Under the pieces are notes generated by a model. It did no database searches and had not been told where the DNA came from. It saw only the letters and a program-made list of their open reading frames with translations. Source: Ruminococcus flavefaciens (lineage in GTDB: Bacteria; Bacillota; Clostridia; Oscillospirales; Ruminococcaceae). Taken from it: a DNA stretch of 64,000 bases. How positions within the stretch are numbered: position 1 is the first letter of the stretch; each line of letters starts with the position of its first letter. Position numbers and translations under genes: made by a program. Where the stretch lies: contig JAMPAU010000003.1 in assembly GCA_023667045.1 (NCBI GenBank), positions 1-64,000 on the forward strand, given 5' to 3'. Below are positions 7,981 through 15,435 of this stretch, in pieces.

Positions 7981-9360
7981 TTATATTTCAAGTGCTTTTT
8001 TAGCAATGGCAATCTGTTCTTTTACTGCTTCCGGTGAAGGTCCGCCCTCAGACTTTCTTTCACGCACACAGGTTTCAAGGTTTATAGCGTCATAAACGTC
8101 ATTGTCAAAGAGTTCCGTCATAGCCTTGTAATCATCAAGCGGAAGTGTTTCAAGTGTAAGACCTTTTTCAATGCATTGTGCCACAAGCGTACCTGTTATC
8201 TTGTATGCGTCACGGAAAGGCATACCCTTTTTAACAAGGTAGTCTGCACAGTCTGTGGCGTTTATAAAACCTCTTGCGGCGGCATTACGCATATTTTCCT
8301 TGAAAACTCTCATAGTTGAAATCATCGGAATGAAAGTCTTCACGCAGAGCTTGACATTATCCACTGCATCAAAAATAGCCTCTTTGTCCTCCTGCATATC
8401 CTTATTATATGCAAGCGGTAAACCTTTCAGCATGGAAAGAAGTGTTATCAGGTCGCCGTTTACACGTCCTGTCTTACCTCTAATAAGTTCTGTAATATCG
8501 GGGTTTTTCTTCTGTGGCATTATTGACGAACCTGTAGCGAATGCGTCATCAAGTTCAATGAACTTAAACTCCCATGAACACCACATTATAATCTCCTCTG
8601 AAAATCTTGAAAGGTGTGTCATGATAAGCGACAATGCACAGTTTAATTCAACACAGAAATCACGGTCTGAAACACCGTCAAGACTGTTCGGCATGGGAGC
8701 GGTAAAGCCAAGCAGTTCAGCGGTTTGTTTTCTGTTGGTGCGGTAGGTAGTGCCTGCTAATGCACCACTGCCGAGCGGACAGTAATTCATTCTCTTTGTC
8801 ATATCGTCGAGCCTGTCAAGGTCACGCAGAAACATAAACACATACGCCATTAAGTGATGTGCAAAAGTTATTGGTTGTGCCCTCTGTAAGTGAGTATATC
8901 CGGACATGATTGTTTCCGTGTGGTTTTCAGCCATTTCAACAAGAGTTACAGCGAGTTTCTTAACAAGGTCACGGATTTCCTTTATTTCGTCACGGAGGTA
9001 AAGCCTAATATCCACTGCTACCTGGTCGTTTCGTGAACGTGACGTATGAAGTCTTTTTCCGACATCGCCGAGACGTTTGGTGAGTTCTGCCTCAACGAAC
9101 ATATGAATATCTTCAGCAGAGGGGTCAAGCTCCAGTTTACCGGAATCAATATCGGAAAGAATTTCTTTCAGTCCGTCAATAATCTGTAAACTGTCCTCTT
9201 TGGTGATGATACCGCAGTCACCTAACATTGTAGCGTGTGCGATACTTCCCTGTATGTCGTGACGGTACATTCTGCCGTCAAAAGCAATCGACGAATTGAA
9301 AGCATTAACAGTATCGTCAATCTTCTTGGAAAATCTTCCAGCCCACATCATATCAGCCAT
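7981..9360 (-). CDS. argH: Argininosuccinate lyase
   Basis: ArgH splits argininosuccinate into arginine and fumarate, the last step of the pathway. The 459-residue length is typical. The fumarase/aspartase signature G-S-S-I-M-P-Q-K-K-N-P is present near residues 277-287, and the H-T-S-R-S-R-N-D-Q segment near 105 binds substrate. It is the first gene of the minus-strand arginine run. GGAG is placed upstream of the ATG. Its partner argG is 3.4 kb away on the same strand, separated by accessory genes, so the usual argGH pair has been split here. Confidence 0.97.
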   Translation of the reverse strand: MADMMWAGRFSKKIDDTVNAFNSSIAFDGRMYRHDIQGSIAHATMLGDCGIITKEDSLQIIDGLKEILSDIDSGKLELDPSAEDIHMFVEAELTKRLGDVGKRLHTSRSRNDQVAVDIRLYLRDEIKEIRDLVKKLAVTLVEMAENHTETIMSGYTHLQRAQPITFAHHLMAYVFMFLRDLDRLDDMTKRMNYCPLGSGALAGTTYRTNRKQTAELLGFTAPMPNSLDGVSDRDFCVELNCALSLIMTHLSRFSEEIIMWCSWEFKFIELDDAFATGSSIMPQKKNPDITELIRGKTGRVNGDLITLLSMLKGLPLAYNKDMQEDKEAIFDAVDNVKLCVKTFIPMISTMRVFKENMRNAAARGFINATDCADYLVKKGMPFRDAYKITGTLVAQCIEKGLTLETLPLDDYKAMTELFDNDVYDAINLETCVRERKSEGGPSPEAVKEQIAIAKKALEI

Positions 9361-9393
9361 AATTTTAAATCTCCTTTATAATTTTATTAAATA

Positions 9394-9631
9394 TCAATTA
9401 CCCATGCATTCTTTATGATTATCAGTATAACCAGCGTTATTTGCTTCCTCAATTGATGAAAAATAAACCCTATTTTTTTCATAGGGAAGACTATCACATT
9501 GAATGCTATGGAGTTTTCCGCTGTTTTTATTAGCCACATAGTTTTTAGCTGATTCAGAGGAATCATCTCCATTACAGCCTGTAAATAACATCATGCCAGT
9601 TATTACAAAAAAAGTTATAATCTTTTTTCAT
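9394..9631 (-). pseudogene. Small lipoprotein gene with a frameshift in its signal peptide
   Basis: The open frame from an internal ATG encodes M-M-L-F-T-G-C followed by a domain with N-K-N-S-G-K-x-H, a Cys and F-S-S-x-E-E-A, resembling the small zinc-binding fold also seen at the N terminus of Ada. Upstream, GGAG precedes an ATG at 9631, but its frame closes after 18 codons. With five instead of six A residues (complement of 9623-9628) the frame would join and read M-K-K-I-I-T-F-F-V-I-T-G-M-M-L-F-T-G-C, a perfect lipoprotein signal. This is either a real frameshift, a slippage switch or a sequencing error. Confidence 0.6.
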
Positions 9632-9673
9632 ATTAATCTCCAATTTTGCATTATATCATACATGATTTTCAAA

Positions 9674-10081
9674 CTATTTTTTTATAGTTATTTTTACTGT
9701 ATCAATAAACTTAATCCAGTAGTAGTCATCATCAGCCATTGTGATATTTCCGTCATAGTTCATATCATAGACAAGTATTGCGAAATTGTAATTTTTATCC
9801 GGAAAATCAGATAATATCTTTTCAAACTCTGGTATAACCTTATCTTCATACGAACACCCCGACAAAAGTTCCCTTAAAGAGCTTGTTTCTTTGTCATGAA
9901 ATATTCTCTCCATGTCATCTTCGTACAATTCGTCAATGTCAAAATTTTTCATAAACTGTGAGTATCCATAGCTGTCAGATTCTTCATCTTCATAATTAAC
10001 GGAAATATAATCGGAAAGCAGTTCGTCAGAATCTACATTGCCTACCCACAGTGAAACATAACACTCTGCACTATCAACCAT
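9674..10081 (-). CDS. Imm22-like immunity protein
   Basis: This 135-residue acidic cytoplasmic protein has the layout known for Imm22-type immunity proteins: an early S-L-W-V-G-N, then a Tyr-rich acidic stretch, S-Q-F-M-K-N-F-D-I, an L-L-S-G-C-S-Y-E segment and a late I-L-V-Y-D-M-N-Y-D-G. Such proteins neutralise nuclease domains of polymorphic or contact-dependent toxins. No toxin gene is adjacent, so it would be an orphan immunity gene. The start is backed by a run of Gs with AA 6 bases upstream. The family assignment is from memory of the pattern and should be profile-checked. Confidence 0.65.
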   Translation of the reverse strand: MVDSAECYVSLWVGNVDSDELLSDYISVNYEDEESDSYGYSQFMKNFDIDELYEDDMERIFHDKETSSLRELLSGCSYEDKVIPEFEKILSDFPDKNYNFAILVYDMNYDGNITMADDDYYWIKFIDTVKITIKK

Positions 10082-10095
10082 AAAAATTCCCCCCT

Positions 10096-10515
10096 TTAAA
10101 TTTCAAATAACGGATTGTTTTCAGCGTCATAACAGATTTCCGCACCAGTAATAATTCCGTCAGCACGCAGACTTTTAAGCCATTCTGCCAACTCATGTAC
10201 GGACGTTTCGGCAAAATCCGATTCAGCTATACTGCAATCAACCTCAATGTCGTTGCTGTCTGAAGTAATCACACATACGACGTTATTATAAGTACGGTTA
10301 AACTCAACTGTCTTAGCAAATATATTCGCCGTATTGTTTTCTGAAAAATATCCGCACAAATCCATATCGTCGGAAAATTCATAATCACCTAAACAGTCAG
10401 AATAAAAATGCGAACCTATAATATTGTATATTCTTATTCGGAGAACTTCCTTTATAAAATAGTCTATTTTTTCGGCAGACACTCCGCTGAAAACAATACT
10501 GTAATATTCTGTCAT
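10096..10515 (-). CDS. Hypothetical protein in immunity-like cluster
   Basis: This is a 139-residue acidic soluble protein with no signal peptide. Its start codon overlaps the stop of the upstream gene (ATGA), with GGAGG just before it, so the two are translationally coupled. Features are an N-terminal Tyr/Ile-rich half and a C-terminal half that ends in a helix (E-L-A-E-W-L-K-S-L-R). I do not recognise the family. Its size, acidity and neighbours (Imm22-like, Imm45-like) make another immunity protein a reasonable inference. Confidence 0.6.
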   Translation of the reverse strand: MTEYYSIVFSGVSAEKIDYFIKEVLRIRIYNIIGSHFYSDCLGDYEFSDDMDLCGYFSENNTANIFAKTVEFNRTYNNVVCVITSDSNDIEVDCSIAESDFAETSVHELAEWLKSLRADGIITGAEICYDAENNPLFEI

Positions 10516-10994
10516 TTTGTCCTCCAGTATCTGTCGTATTTTTTGCCACGACGTGATATTACGCCGTCCTCAATGAGTTTTTCGAGATACATTTCAAACT
10601 CATCTTTTTCTGTTCCTAAATTTATCAAATCAATATATGAGATTTTAGGTTTTTTCTTGATTGCGTTTATCAGAGTTTCATATATTTCCGGTTTATCTTT
10701 TTTTAAAAAAATGAGATTTTCGAGCCTTTCTAGATTATGAAACTTATAATTTATTATAATTGAGATTACTGCTGATTCAATAAGAAAAAATCCATATACA
10801 TAAGACGGGTCGGGATAAAAATGCTCATATGGAAAATGTTTTGCTTTTTGGCTGTCTTCTTTCCATTTTATAACGTCCTCGTCTATTTTCAGCTTTTTCT
10901 GAAATAACTCCTCATGAGACATATATAAATATTCCTCACATTTATTTTTTCTAATTATTTCAAAAATATCAAATCCATTATGAAAATTTCTCAT
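10512..10994 (-). CDS. Hypothetical protein with a winged-helix-like C terminus
   Basis: This is a 160-residue soluble protein. The last 60 residues read as helix - turn - helix - basic wing (I-S-Y-I-D-L-I-N-L then L-E-K-L-I-E-D-G-V-I-S-R-R-G then R-Y-W), the pattern of a small winged helix. The middle contains a hydrophobic segment (G-F-F-L-I-E-S-A-V-I-S-I-I) that may be a core helix. It overlaps the next gene by 4 bases. It could be a regulator of this small operon or an unrecognised immunity protein. No strong ribosome-binding site is seen. Confidence 0.55.
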   Translation of the reverse strand: MRNFHNGFDIFEIIRKNKCEEYLYMSHEELFQKKLKIDEDVIKWKEDSQKAKHFPYEHFYPDPSYVYGFFLIESAVISIIINYKFHNLERLENLIFLKKDKPEIYETLINAIKKKPKISYIDLINLGTEKDEFEMYLEKLIEDGVISRRGKKYDRYWRTK

Positions 10995-11047
10995 TATATA
11001 ATCACTTCTATTTCGTCAGCACTGCAACCATTATATACTTTTTCATG

Positions 11048-11302
11048 CTAGTTTTCTATAAGCCATTTTCTGCTTATGCTTTTTGAATTTTCTGATTCTG
11101 CCTCCGCTGGAAAAACATACTCAAGATGTCCGGCACAATATCCGGATATGCAGTAAAGTGAAAACGGACAGCATTTTTCGTCAACTGACGGATAATCACA
11201 AACCATAAAATCAACATATTCTTCACAAAAAGGATATTCCCCATTAAATCTTAAAATAGTCCCTCTGTAAAGTTCATTTTTTTCATAATCAGTTAATTTC
11301 AT
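11048..11302 (-). CDS. Imm45-like immunity protein
   Basis: This 84-residue protein carries a pattern I associate with Imm45: L-Y-R-G-T-I-L-R-F near the start, a central Y-V-D-F-M-V, then I-S-G-Y-C-A-G-H, and I-S-R-K-W-L-I-E-N at the C terminus. Family members protect against polymorphic toxins and act in the cytoplasm. The start overlaps the end of the upstream lipoprotein gene by 14 bases, so it is coupled to it. Its cysteines (Cys-Cys-Pro around residue 45) are an oddity. No toxin is in the window. Confidence 0.6.
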   Translation of the reverse strand: MKLTDYEKNELYRGTILRFNGEYPFCEEYVDFMVCDYPSVDEKCCPFSLYCISGYCAGHLEYVFPAEAESENSKSISRKWLIEN

Positions 11303-11981
11303 ATGTATCTTCTGTCTGAAATCTACGCTGTAAATCTTGGTATAAAGGCAGGTCTATTTCAAACTGGAAATCTACATTTATATGTACAAGTTTACCGTCC
11401 TCAAAGAAAAGACTGTACAGAGATTCGCCGGTTTCCCTGTCATCATACAGCAAAGAATCATCCGTCATATATCTGTAGCCGTCACCTAAAGCGTTCAGTA
11501 CATCTTCAAAGCTGTCATACATCTTTATGCCGTTTATCACAAAAGGCTCAACGTCATTGACCTTACATACATCGGGAAGCAAAACAATATTATATATCAT
11601 TATTTCGTTATGCGGTTTTACAACGGTTGCATTAGCCAGATTATCGCCTTTATATTTAAGTGAAACCGGAATAAGACGTTTTTCTGCAATTGATTTATTA
11701 TAACGTGACAATGAAAAATCATCGCCGAGAAATTCCAAAGATAAAGGATAGCTTAATTTCTTGTCGCATAAATATGTTACATTCATTATTTCTTCAGTAG
11801 TCCAGCCGTCCGCATTTGGTTCAACTGTATCATAGCTTATAGGTTTATCTTCCGGAACTGATGATACTTCCGTTGAGATTTCATTATTTTGTGACGTTTC
11901 GGGCAAGGTATTATCTCCACAGCCGGACAGCATAATAACAGTTGCCATTATAAAAATTATCTGCAATACAATTTTAAACAT
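11289..11981 (-). CDS. Putative lipoprotein in immunity-like cluster
   Basis: The frame is open to 12017, but the ATG at 11981 has a GGGGG run 5 bases upstream and begins a proper lipoprotein signal: M-F-K-I, a hydrophobic core, then L-S-G-C with Cys21. The mature part (about 210 residues) has a Ser/Thr/Glu-rich spacer, then a mixed alpha/beta domain with repeated aromatic-Asp motifs (D-D-F-S-L-S-R-Y, D-G-Y-R-Y-M-T-D-D). The family is not recognised. Neighbours suggest an extracytoplasmic protective or sensor role, but this is inference. Confidence 0.7.
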   Translation of the reverse strand: MFKIVLQIIFIMATVIMLSGCGDNTLPETSQNNEISTEVSSVPEDKPISYDTVEPNADGWTTEEIMNVTYLCDKKLSYPLSLEFLGDDFSLSRYNKSIAEKRLIPVSLKYKGDNLANATVVKPHNEIMIYNIVLLPDVCKVNDVEPFVINGIKMYDSFEDVLNALGDGYRYMTDDSLLYDDRETGESLYSLFFEDGKLVHINVDFQFEIDLPLYQDLQRRFQTEDTYEIN

Positions 11982-11994
11982 TTTTCCCCCTGTA

Positions 11995-12480
11995 TCACTG
12001 CATTGTATTTTCTTCAAACTCTTCTTTGCTGATTGTTTCCATAGTGTAGGTTATATTAAGGTCTTTATCGACTTCAACGTGATATAATTCAAAATATCTC
12101 AGAGGACCAGTGTCATCTGGAACATATCCTACATATACATCAGAAGTTCCGGAATTTACGGGCTTATATACTATTCCGAAAGCATCATCAGTAAAACCAC
12201 TACTGCCAAGTTTGAGACCTTTCGGCTTTGCAAACCTCTTGACTTCCTGCAAAACGTTATTGTCAGAATTATAATATTCACCATGACAGACTGGACCATC
12301 ACATATATGCGATATACAGAGGTTGCCGTTTTTCATAACACACGTTTCATCATACATCTTATATATTATTGTATTCCTAATACCTATACCAGTAAGCAGA
12401 ATTACAAGAATTAAAAAAAGAATTAATATCAGTATAAATACGGCTTTAATCATTGTAAATATAGCTTTGATTACTTTCAT
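11995..12480 (-). CDS. Membrane-anchored hypothetical protein
   Basis: This protein of about 161 residues has one strongly hydrophobic N-terminal segment (residues about 10-33, Ile/Leu-rich) and an extracytoplasmic domain with four cysteines (C-V-M, C-I-S-H-I-C, C-H-G) that could form disulfides. The frame allows a GTG at 12489; I prefer the ATG at 12480 because AGGTG is 6 bases upstream. The family is not recognised. It lies between the zinc-ribbon gene and the lipoprotein gene on the same strand. Confidence 0.65.
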   Translation of the reverse strand: MKVIKAIFTMIKAVFILILILFLILVILLTGIGIRNTIIYKMYDETCVMKNGNLCISHICDGPVCHGEYYNSDNNVLQEVKRFAKPKGLKLGSSGFTDDAFGIVYKPVNSGTSDVYVGYVPDDTGPLRYFELYHVEVDKDLNITYTMETISKEEFEENTMQ

Positions 12481-12511
12481 ATTCAGCACCTAATTTCAAA
12501 TATTAATTTTA

Positions 12512-12733
12512 TCATATGTCAAAAACCGGTATAATCTTTTTGCAGTCTGTACAGCAATATGCCTCTGTTTTTGCACCCGACAAAATTATTTTATCTTTTG
12601 ACTGACGTGCAAAAAAACTTTTCTTTGATTCTTCTTCCGATGTATACGATAAAATTATCTGTGCAAGTCCCTGTGGTATACTTAAAGATACTTTGCCTTT
12701 TTCCATTTCCTTTTCACAATACGGACAATTCAT
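12512..12733 (-). CDS. Small zinc-ribbon protein
   Basis: This 73-residue protein has two Cys pairs, C-P-Y-C at residues 3-6 and C-x-x-C near the C terminus (C-C-T-D-C-K-K), forming a likely zinc ribbon. The N-terminal M-N-C-P-Y-C-E-K-E-M-E-K-G is typical of a family of small clostridial proteins of unknown function (possibly DUF6487, from memory). A good AGAGGAG lies upstream. It is the first gene of the minus-strand accessory run that follows argG. Nucleic-acid or protein binding is possible but not shown. Confidence 0.7.
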   Translation of the reverse strand: MNCPYCEKEMEKGKVSLSIPQGLAQIILSYTSEEESKKSFFARQSKDKIILSGAKTEAYCCTDCKKIIPVFDI

Positions 12734-12764
12734 TTTGTTTATCTCCTCTTAAAGTACAACAGGC

Positions 12765-12782
12765 AGGAGTTACCCTGCCCGT
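12765..12782 (-). terminator. Hairpin after argG
   Basis: GGCAGG and CCTGCC pair around a 6-base loop just past the argG stop. The following T content on the minus strand is weak, so it may be a leaky terminator into the zinc-ribbon gene. Confidence 0.45.
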
Positions 12783-12811
12783 GCAAATTCAATTATATCA
12801 ACCGGAAAAAA

Positions 12812-14041
12812 TTACTTGTTGTTTCTTTTCTGGTCGAGCTTAGCCTTAACGTGAATCGGGAGACCAAAGAGGTTGATAAAGCCTGTAGCGTCAGCCTGAT
12901 TGTAAACTTCATCCTCATCAAAAGTAGCGACTTCCTCATCATAGAGAGTATAAGGAGATGTAACGCCAGCGTTAATGATATTGCCCTTGTAAAGCTTGAG
13001 TTTAACGTCACCTGTAACTGTCTTCTGTGTTTCAGTAACGAATGCACTCATAGCTTCACGGAGAGGTGTGAACCACTGACCGTTATATACAATATCAGCA
13101 AACTTTATGCTGAGATACTGCTTAACTCTTGCTGTTTCCTTGTCAAGACAGATAGTTTCAAGAACTTCATGAGCGTGATAAAGGATAGCACCGCCGGGAG
13201 TTTCATAAACACCTCTTGACTTCATGCCTACGAGACGGTTTTCAACGAGGTCAGCAAGACCGATACCGTTTTCACCGCCGAGCTTGTTAAGAGTAGTAAC
13301 AATTTCTGTGCCGTTCATTTCCTTGCCGTCGATAGCAGTAGGAACACCCTTTTCAAAGTGAATTGTAACATATGTGGGCTTGTCCGGAGCAACGATAGGT
13401 GAAACGCCTAATTCAAGAAAACCTTCCTTTTCGTACTGCGGTTCATTTGCGGGGTCTTCAAGGTCGAGACCTTCATGTGAGAGATGCCAGATATTCTTAT
13501 CCTTAGAATAGTTAGTCTCTCTGTTAATCTTCAGCGGAATGTCATGAGCTTCAGCATAGTCGATTTCCTGGTCTCTTGACTTGATATCCCATTCTCTCCA
13601 AGGAGCGATAATAGCCATATCCGGAGCGAAAGCCTTGATAGCGAGTTCAAAACGAACCTGGTCATTGCCCTTACCTGTACAGCCGTGACAGATAGCGTCT
13701 GCACCCTCAGCGATAGCGATTTCAGCAATCTTCTTAGCGATAATCGGACGTGCAAAAGATGTGCCGAGTAAATATCTGTTTTCATAAACTGCACCAGCCT
13801 GTACAGTCGGGAAAACATAATCCTGTATAAATTCTTCCTTTAAGTCAAGAACGATAAGCTTTGAAGCACCTGTCTTCTTAGCCTTTTCATCAAGACCGTC
13901 AAGCTCTGTACCCTGTCCCACGTCAGCAGAAACAGCGATAACCTCGCAGTTGTTATAATTTTCTTTGAGCCACGGAATGATAATAGATGTATCAAGTCCG
14001 CCGGAATAAGCAAGAACGACCTTTTTGATTTCCTTAGCCAT
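12812..14041 (-). CDS. argG: Argininosuccinate synthase
   Basis: ArgG condenses citrulline and aspartate with ATP to argininosuccinate, the penultimate step of arginine synthesis. The 409-residue protein has the PP-loop A-Y-S-G-G-L-D-T-S at residues 11-19 and the conserved [10 protein letters not shown] segment near 118. GGAGG lies upstream. It has its own promoter and ARG box (separate entries), so it is regulated apart from, but probably together with, the argH-argF run 3.4 kb downstream. No argH directly follows, unlike in most Firmicutes. Confidence 0.98.
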   Translation of the reverse strand: MAKEIKKVVLAYSGGLDTSIIIPWLKENYNNCEVIAVSADVGQGTELDGLDEKAKKTGASKLIVLDLKEEFIQDYVFPTVQAGAVYENRYLLGTSFARPIIAKKIAEIAIAEGADAICHGCTGKGNDQVRFELAIKAFAPDMAIIAPWREWDIKSRDQEIDYAEAHDIPLKINRETNYSKDKNIWHLSHEGLDLEDPANEPQYEKEGFLELGVSPIVAPDKPTYVTIHFEKGVPTAIDGKEMNGTEIVTTLNKLGGENGIGLADLVENRLVGMKSRGVYETPGGAILYHAHEVLETICLDKETARVKQYLSIKFADIVYNGQWFTPLREAMSAFVTETQKTVTGDVKLKLYKGNIINAGVTSPYTLYDEEVATFDEDEVYNQADATGFINLFGLPIHVKAKLDQKRNNK

Positions 14042-14076
14042 TTTAAAAACCTCCTAGACTGATTGTTAATAAGTAT

Positions 14077-14104
14077 ATTATACACTTATTACAGATAATG
14101 TCAA
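14077..14104 (-). promoter_or_regulatory. argG promoter
   Basis: On the minus strand TTGACA (14099-14104) and TATAAT (14077-14082) are 16 bp apart, a near-consensus sigma-A promoter. An imperfect palindrome of AATAAGT half sites (14068-14090) covers the -10 element and might be a second operator. Confidence 0.8.
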
Positions 14105-14109
14105 GAGGT

Positions 14110-14127
14110 TTTGAATAAATATTCATT
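14110..14127. promoter_or_regulatory. ARG box (ArgR/AhrC operator)
   Basis: The 18-mer TTTGAATAAATATTCATT matches the known operator pattern TNTGAATWWWWATTCANW except for the framing of its outermost bases; the core TGAAT-4-ATTCA is perfect. It lies 6 bp upstream of the argG -35 box. ArgR with arginine would be expected to act here. No argR gene is in the window. Confidence 0.75.
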
Positions 14128-14287
14128 ATTTTTAAAAATATTCAGATTATGCCGAATATTATTCATAAATTATCAGATTTGATTAAAAAGGCAGTCTGCA
14201 CAGATATGACAATATGGAAAATCTCACATTAAAAGCCCTTTAGTTTTGTGCGTTTTTACGATTTTTACTGAATTATTATTATTTCTC

Positions 14288-14315
14288 TTGATATTTTCTG
14301 TTTTTATGTTATAAT
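14288..14315 (+). promoter_or_regulatory. Promoter of the malate dehydrogenase gene
   Basis: TTGATA (14288-14293) and TATAAT (14310-14315) are 16 bp apart, with a TGT just before the -10. The leader of about 90 bases to the start holds a small hairpin (CTGAAA / TTTCAG near 14369-14384). Together with the ARG box and argG promoter this accounts for the argG-mdh intergenic region. Confidence 0.7.
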
Positions 14316-14419
14316 AGTATTATGTATAAGTTCGTACCGCTGACTGCCGGAATTTATAACGGTATTCTCTGAAAGGCATTTCAGCGTGCGAAAAATCTAA
14401 CTATATGGAGGCTCTTAAA

Positions 14420-15370
14420 ATGCAAAATAATAAAGGCAGTAAGATTTCTGTTCTCGGTGCAGGTAATGTAGGTGCTACTATTGCTTATACATTCGCAGTA
14501 AATGGCACTTGCTCGGACGTTGTCCTTGTTGACATCAATGAGGCTAAGGCTAAGGGCGAGGCTATGGATATCCGCCACGGTATCTCTCTTGCTCAGAATA
14601 TCGACATCAAAGACGGCACTTATGAGGATATAGCAGGCTCTGACATCGTTGTTGTAACTCTTGGCATGGGAAGAAAACCCGGTCAGTCAAGACTTGACCT
14701 CACTCAGAATAATGTAAATATCATCAAGCAGGTTATGCCCAGAGTAGCAGAAATTGCTCCCGATGCTGTTTATGTTGTAGTAAGCAATCCTATTGATATT
14801 CTTACATACACTATTTTAAAGTGTACAAATCTTAAAGCAAGTCAGGTTGTAGGCTCTGGTACTGTTCTTGACAGTTCAAGACTCCGCTCAATTATCGCTG
14901 AAAAGGCTGAAATCAGCCCCAAGAGCATTCATGCATATGTATTCGGCGAACACGGCGATACTTCATTTGTTCCGTGGTCTACCACAAATATCGGCGGTAT
15001 GAATGTTTTTGATTACTGGAAGTCTATGGGACGTGCAGAAGAAGAACTCGACACAGACGCTATTGAAGAAAGCGTACGTGTAGCAGGTGCAGAAGTTATC
15101 AAGAGAAAGGGTGCTACATTCTATGCTATCGCTCTCTCCGTAAATAAAATCTGCGATACTATTCTGCGTGACTCAAACAGCGTTCTTACTGTTTCAACAA
15201 TGGCAAACGGCAGATATGGTATTGATGATGTCTGTCTCAGTCTTCCGTGCATCGTAAACCGTCACGGCATTGCAGGTGAAATAACTCCTCCTCTCCTTGA
15301 TGAAGAACTCGAAAAACTCAAGAAGAGTGCAGAATCACTTAAGAACGTTATTTCACAGCTTACATTCTGA
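14420..15370 (+). CDS. mdh: NAD-dependent malate (or lactate) dehydrogenase with malate-type specificity residue
   Basis: This 316-residue enzyme of the LDH/MDH family has the Rossmann loop G-A-G-N-V-G at 13-18 and catalytic His178 in G-E-H-G-D-T-S. Overall it looks LDH-like (G-S-G-T-V-L-D at 146-152). However, the residue that selects the substrate in the mobile loop is Arg85 (G-M-G-R-K-P-G-Q-S-R); lactate dehydrogenases carry Gln there and malate dehydrogenases Arg. Malic enzyme follows 65 bp downstream. I therefore favour oxaloacetate-to-malate reduction, with LDH as the alternative. The ATG at 14420 is chosen because TGGAGG precedes it; an ATG at 14405 overlaps that site. Confidence 0.8.
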   Translation: MQNNKGSKISVLGAGNVGATIAYTFAVNGTCSDVVLVDINEAKAKGEAMDIRHGISLAQNIDIKDGTYEDIAGSDIVVVTLGMGRKPGQSRLDLTQNNVNIIKQVMPRVAEIAPDAVYVVVSNPIDILTYTILKCTNLKASQVVGSGTVLDSSRLRSIIAEKAEISPKSIHAYVFGEHGDTSFVPWSTTNIGGMNVFDYWKSMGRAEEELDTDAIEESVRVAGAEVIKRKGATFYAIALSVNKICDTILRDSNSVLTVSTMANGRYGIDDVCLSLPCIVNRHGIAGEITPPLLDEELEKLKKSAESLKNVISQLTF

Positions 15371-15435
15371 GAATATTACGACAGCGAAGAATTTTAATAT
15401 TTTTCGCTGTTATTTTTGGAAAGGAAGTAATCCCA

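Noticed and set aside
14140..14170. Second ARG box (GAATATTATTC)
   Set aside because: The gap between half sites is 3 instead of 4 and flanks do not fit.
14405..15370. Plain L-lactate dehydrogenase
   Set aside because: Overall similarity is LDH-like, but Arg at the specificity position and the adjacent malic enzyme favour malate; LDH kept only as an alternative.
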